Origin: Paenibacillus luteus
Lineage (GTDB): Bacteria; Bacillota; Bacilli; Paenibacillales; Paenibacillaceae
NCBI RefSeq assembly: GCF_006542765.1
Contig: NZ_SKCD01000015.1
Span: 62,001-126,000 of the forward strand
Length of the DNA: 64,000 bases
Reading direction: 5' to 3'
The notes under the pieces were generated by a model, which saw nothing but the letters and a program-made list of their open reading frames with translations, was not told where the DNA came from and did no database searches. Positions 63,071 to 64,000 of this stretch are shown piece by piece (position 1 is the first letter of the stretch; each line of letters starts with the position of its first letter). The position numbers were made by a program, and so were the translations under genes.

Positions 63071-63293
63071 AAATCCCCAATTATAAATGGGCTATCATTA
63101 ACCGTCTTTGCTTCTGTATGGAATCCTTCTTTCAGAAACTCATTAATTCTAAAATCATTAGTTGAACTTATATAGAAAACAATACAGGCAGAATCTAAAT
63201 ACAATGCTACCTCAAGTTTGTTCTTTACCCTTAGCCTTCTACGCATCACCGCACCTGTATCCCAATCTCTCAACCTGTCAGTAACGAAAACAC

Positions 63294-63323
63294 AAAAAGG
63301 ACAGCGATTAATTGCTGTCCTTT
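63294..63323 (-). terminator. Intrinsic terminator after the YhgE/Pip-like gene
   Basis: AAAGGACAGC and GCTGTCCTTT form a perfect 10-bp stem with an AT loop; on the minus strand TTTTTGTG follows. It lies 27 bp after the stop codon. Confidence 0.85.
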
Positions 63324-63349
63324 GCTGTGATCTTTCCATGGTCTTGCTT

Positions 63350-64000
63350 TTATACAGAAGTCGGTACGGCTGGCTCCATAGTGTCGTTTTTCATTTTGCG
63401 ATGAGATAGCGTAAAGTAAATATAGGACAAGAATGCAAATAGTAGTGCAATTCCTGCCAGGGTTGCATAATAACGGCCCATCGAGCTGTAATCACCGCTT
63501 GAAATAATATCCCTAAAACCAGCCACCGAGTAAGTCATCGGCATAAATGGCGATATTTTTTGCATCCAGTCTGGGACAAGCTCAATCGGGAACGTACCTG
63601 CGGAGCTCGTAAGCTGCAGAATCAACAGAATGATCGCTATAAAACGGCCAGGGTTGTTCAGCGTCGCCACAAGGAACTGAATGATCATCATAAAGGTGAT
63701 GCTCGTAAGAATCGTAAAGGTGATAAACAAGCCCATGCTCTGAACTTCAAGCTTAAGCAAGAATAACAACGCCGCATCGGCGATTAGCGCTTGAATTGTT
63801 CCGATCATCACAAGCGTTAGCGCCTTGCTCCAGAACCAGCTCCAGCCGTTCACCGGACGTACTGCCGGCTCGCGCACAGAGTACACGATAGTCAGCATCA
63901 TCGCGCCGACATAAAGGCCTAATGACAGGAAGTAAGGCGCAAGACCTGTTCCATAATTAGAAACCTCTGATATTTTCTCCACGTCAAGCTTCACCGGATC
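63350..64000 (-). CDS. YhgE/Pip-family membrane protein, C-terminal part only
   Basis: The frame is open to the right edge of the window, so this is the C-terminal part of a longer protein. The visible part has about six membrane segments, and NYGTGLAPYFLSLGLYVGAM followed by VREPAV, LTSSAGTFPIELVPDWMQ and FMPMTYSVAGFRDIISSGDY are typical of the ABC-2-like C-terminal domain of YhgE and phage infection protein (Pip). Full-length members usually have a large extracellular region before this domain. They are linked to export and to type VII-like systems, but their substrate is often unknown. Confidence 0.85.
   Translation of the reverse strand, partial: DPVKLDVEKISEVSNYGTGLAPYFLSLGLYVGAMMLTIVYSVREPAVRPVNGWSWFWSKALTLVMIGTIQALIADAALLFLLKLEVQSMGLFITFTILTSITFMMIIQFLVATLNNPGRFIAIILLILQLTSSAGTFPIELVPDWMQKISPFMPMTYSVAGFRDIISSGDYSSMGRYYATLAGIALLFAFLSYIYFTLSHRKMKNDTMEPAVPTSV

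Noticed and set aside
62689..63339. 216-residue minus-strand open frame
   Set aside because: It has no ribosome binding site or recognisable motif, and its composition is unlike the neighbouring proteins. The opposite strand carries protein-like segments, so this is probably a shadow frame, although its middle part (around 63100-63210) is not fully excluded.
1..64000. CRISPR arrays, insertion sequences, prophage, tRNA or rRNA genes
   Set aside because: No regular repeat-spacer pattern, transposase, integrase, phage structural protein or conserved RNA gene sequence was seen. The tandem arrays have no spacers.

Overview
The window looks like a chromosomal segment from a spore-forming, low-to-moderate GC Firmicute of the Paenibacillus type. 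The grounds are S-layer-homology (SLH) surface proteins, a Spo0E-like phosphatase, a YhcN/YlaJ-type spore protein, a Gram-positive Wzz/CpsD/CpsB exopolysaccharide (EPS) control module, strong AGGAGG ribosome binding sites, frequent GTG/TTG starts and a Bacillus-style mtlA-R-F-D mannitol operon. No rRNA, tRNA, CRISPR array, insertion sequence or phage is visible.

Layout. 0-16 kb is mostly ordinary chromosome: the end of a spore lipoprotein gene, an ABC exporter, a molybdopterin oxidoreductase with FdhD, a divergent stand-alone IF-3 paralogue, a MATE pump divergent from an AraC regulator, a response regulator / histidine kinase / lipoprotein operon, a HAD phosphatase, an acyltransferase, a VanZ-like protein, a 43-residue ORF and a Spo0E-like gene. 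16.8-23.9 kb carries cell-surface proteins: a 1740-residue SLH protein, then on the other strand two secreted or anchored proteins that share an unrecognised two-cysteine helical C-terminal domain. These two are preceded by a probable c-di-GMP-I riboswitch that ends in an intrinsic terminator.

24.2-44.2 kb is a minus-strand capsule/EPS locus. In transcription order it encodes CpsB phosphatase, an SLH protein, a Wzz-like adaptor, CpsD tyrosine kinase, a PglF/EpsC-like dehydratase, a membrane protein, GalU, the initiating sugar-phosphate transferase, an epimerase remnant, a glycosyltransferase, CapE-CapF-CapG (UDP-N-acetyl-L-fucosamine pathway), two more glycosyltransferases, the Wzx flippase, a UDP-HexNAc 6-dehydrogenase and a Wzy polymerase. 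The part from about 24.1 to 36.1 kb is visibly AT-rich, as expected for an exchangeable serotype cassette between better conserved assembly genes.

44.3-54.1 kb returns to metabolism and transport: diaminopimelate dehydrogenase, glutamate dehydrogenase, a first mannitol-1-phosphate dehydrogenase paralogue, a YhcW-like phosphatase, an EamA permease and a potABCD polyamine importer. 54.3-61.5 kb is a plus-strand mannitol PTS operon, mtlA-mtlR-mtlF-mtlD-ptsI-ptsH, with its own EI and HPr; mtlR appears to start at ATC. 61.5-63.3 kb has no convincing gene but holds tandem and inverted repeats and decayed coding sequence. The window ends inside a YhgE/Pip-like membrane protein gene.

The strongest candidate for something undescribed is the riboswitch-controlled two-protein surface module (about 22.1-24.1 kb) beside the EPS locus. 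Other points of interest are the non-canonical mtlR start, the second MtlD with an altered cofactor loop, the IF-3 paralogue, and short tandem repeats placed between a stop codon and its terminator.
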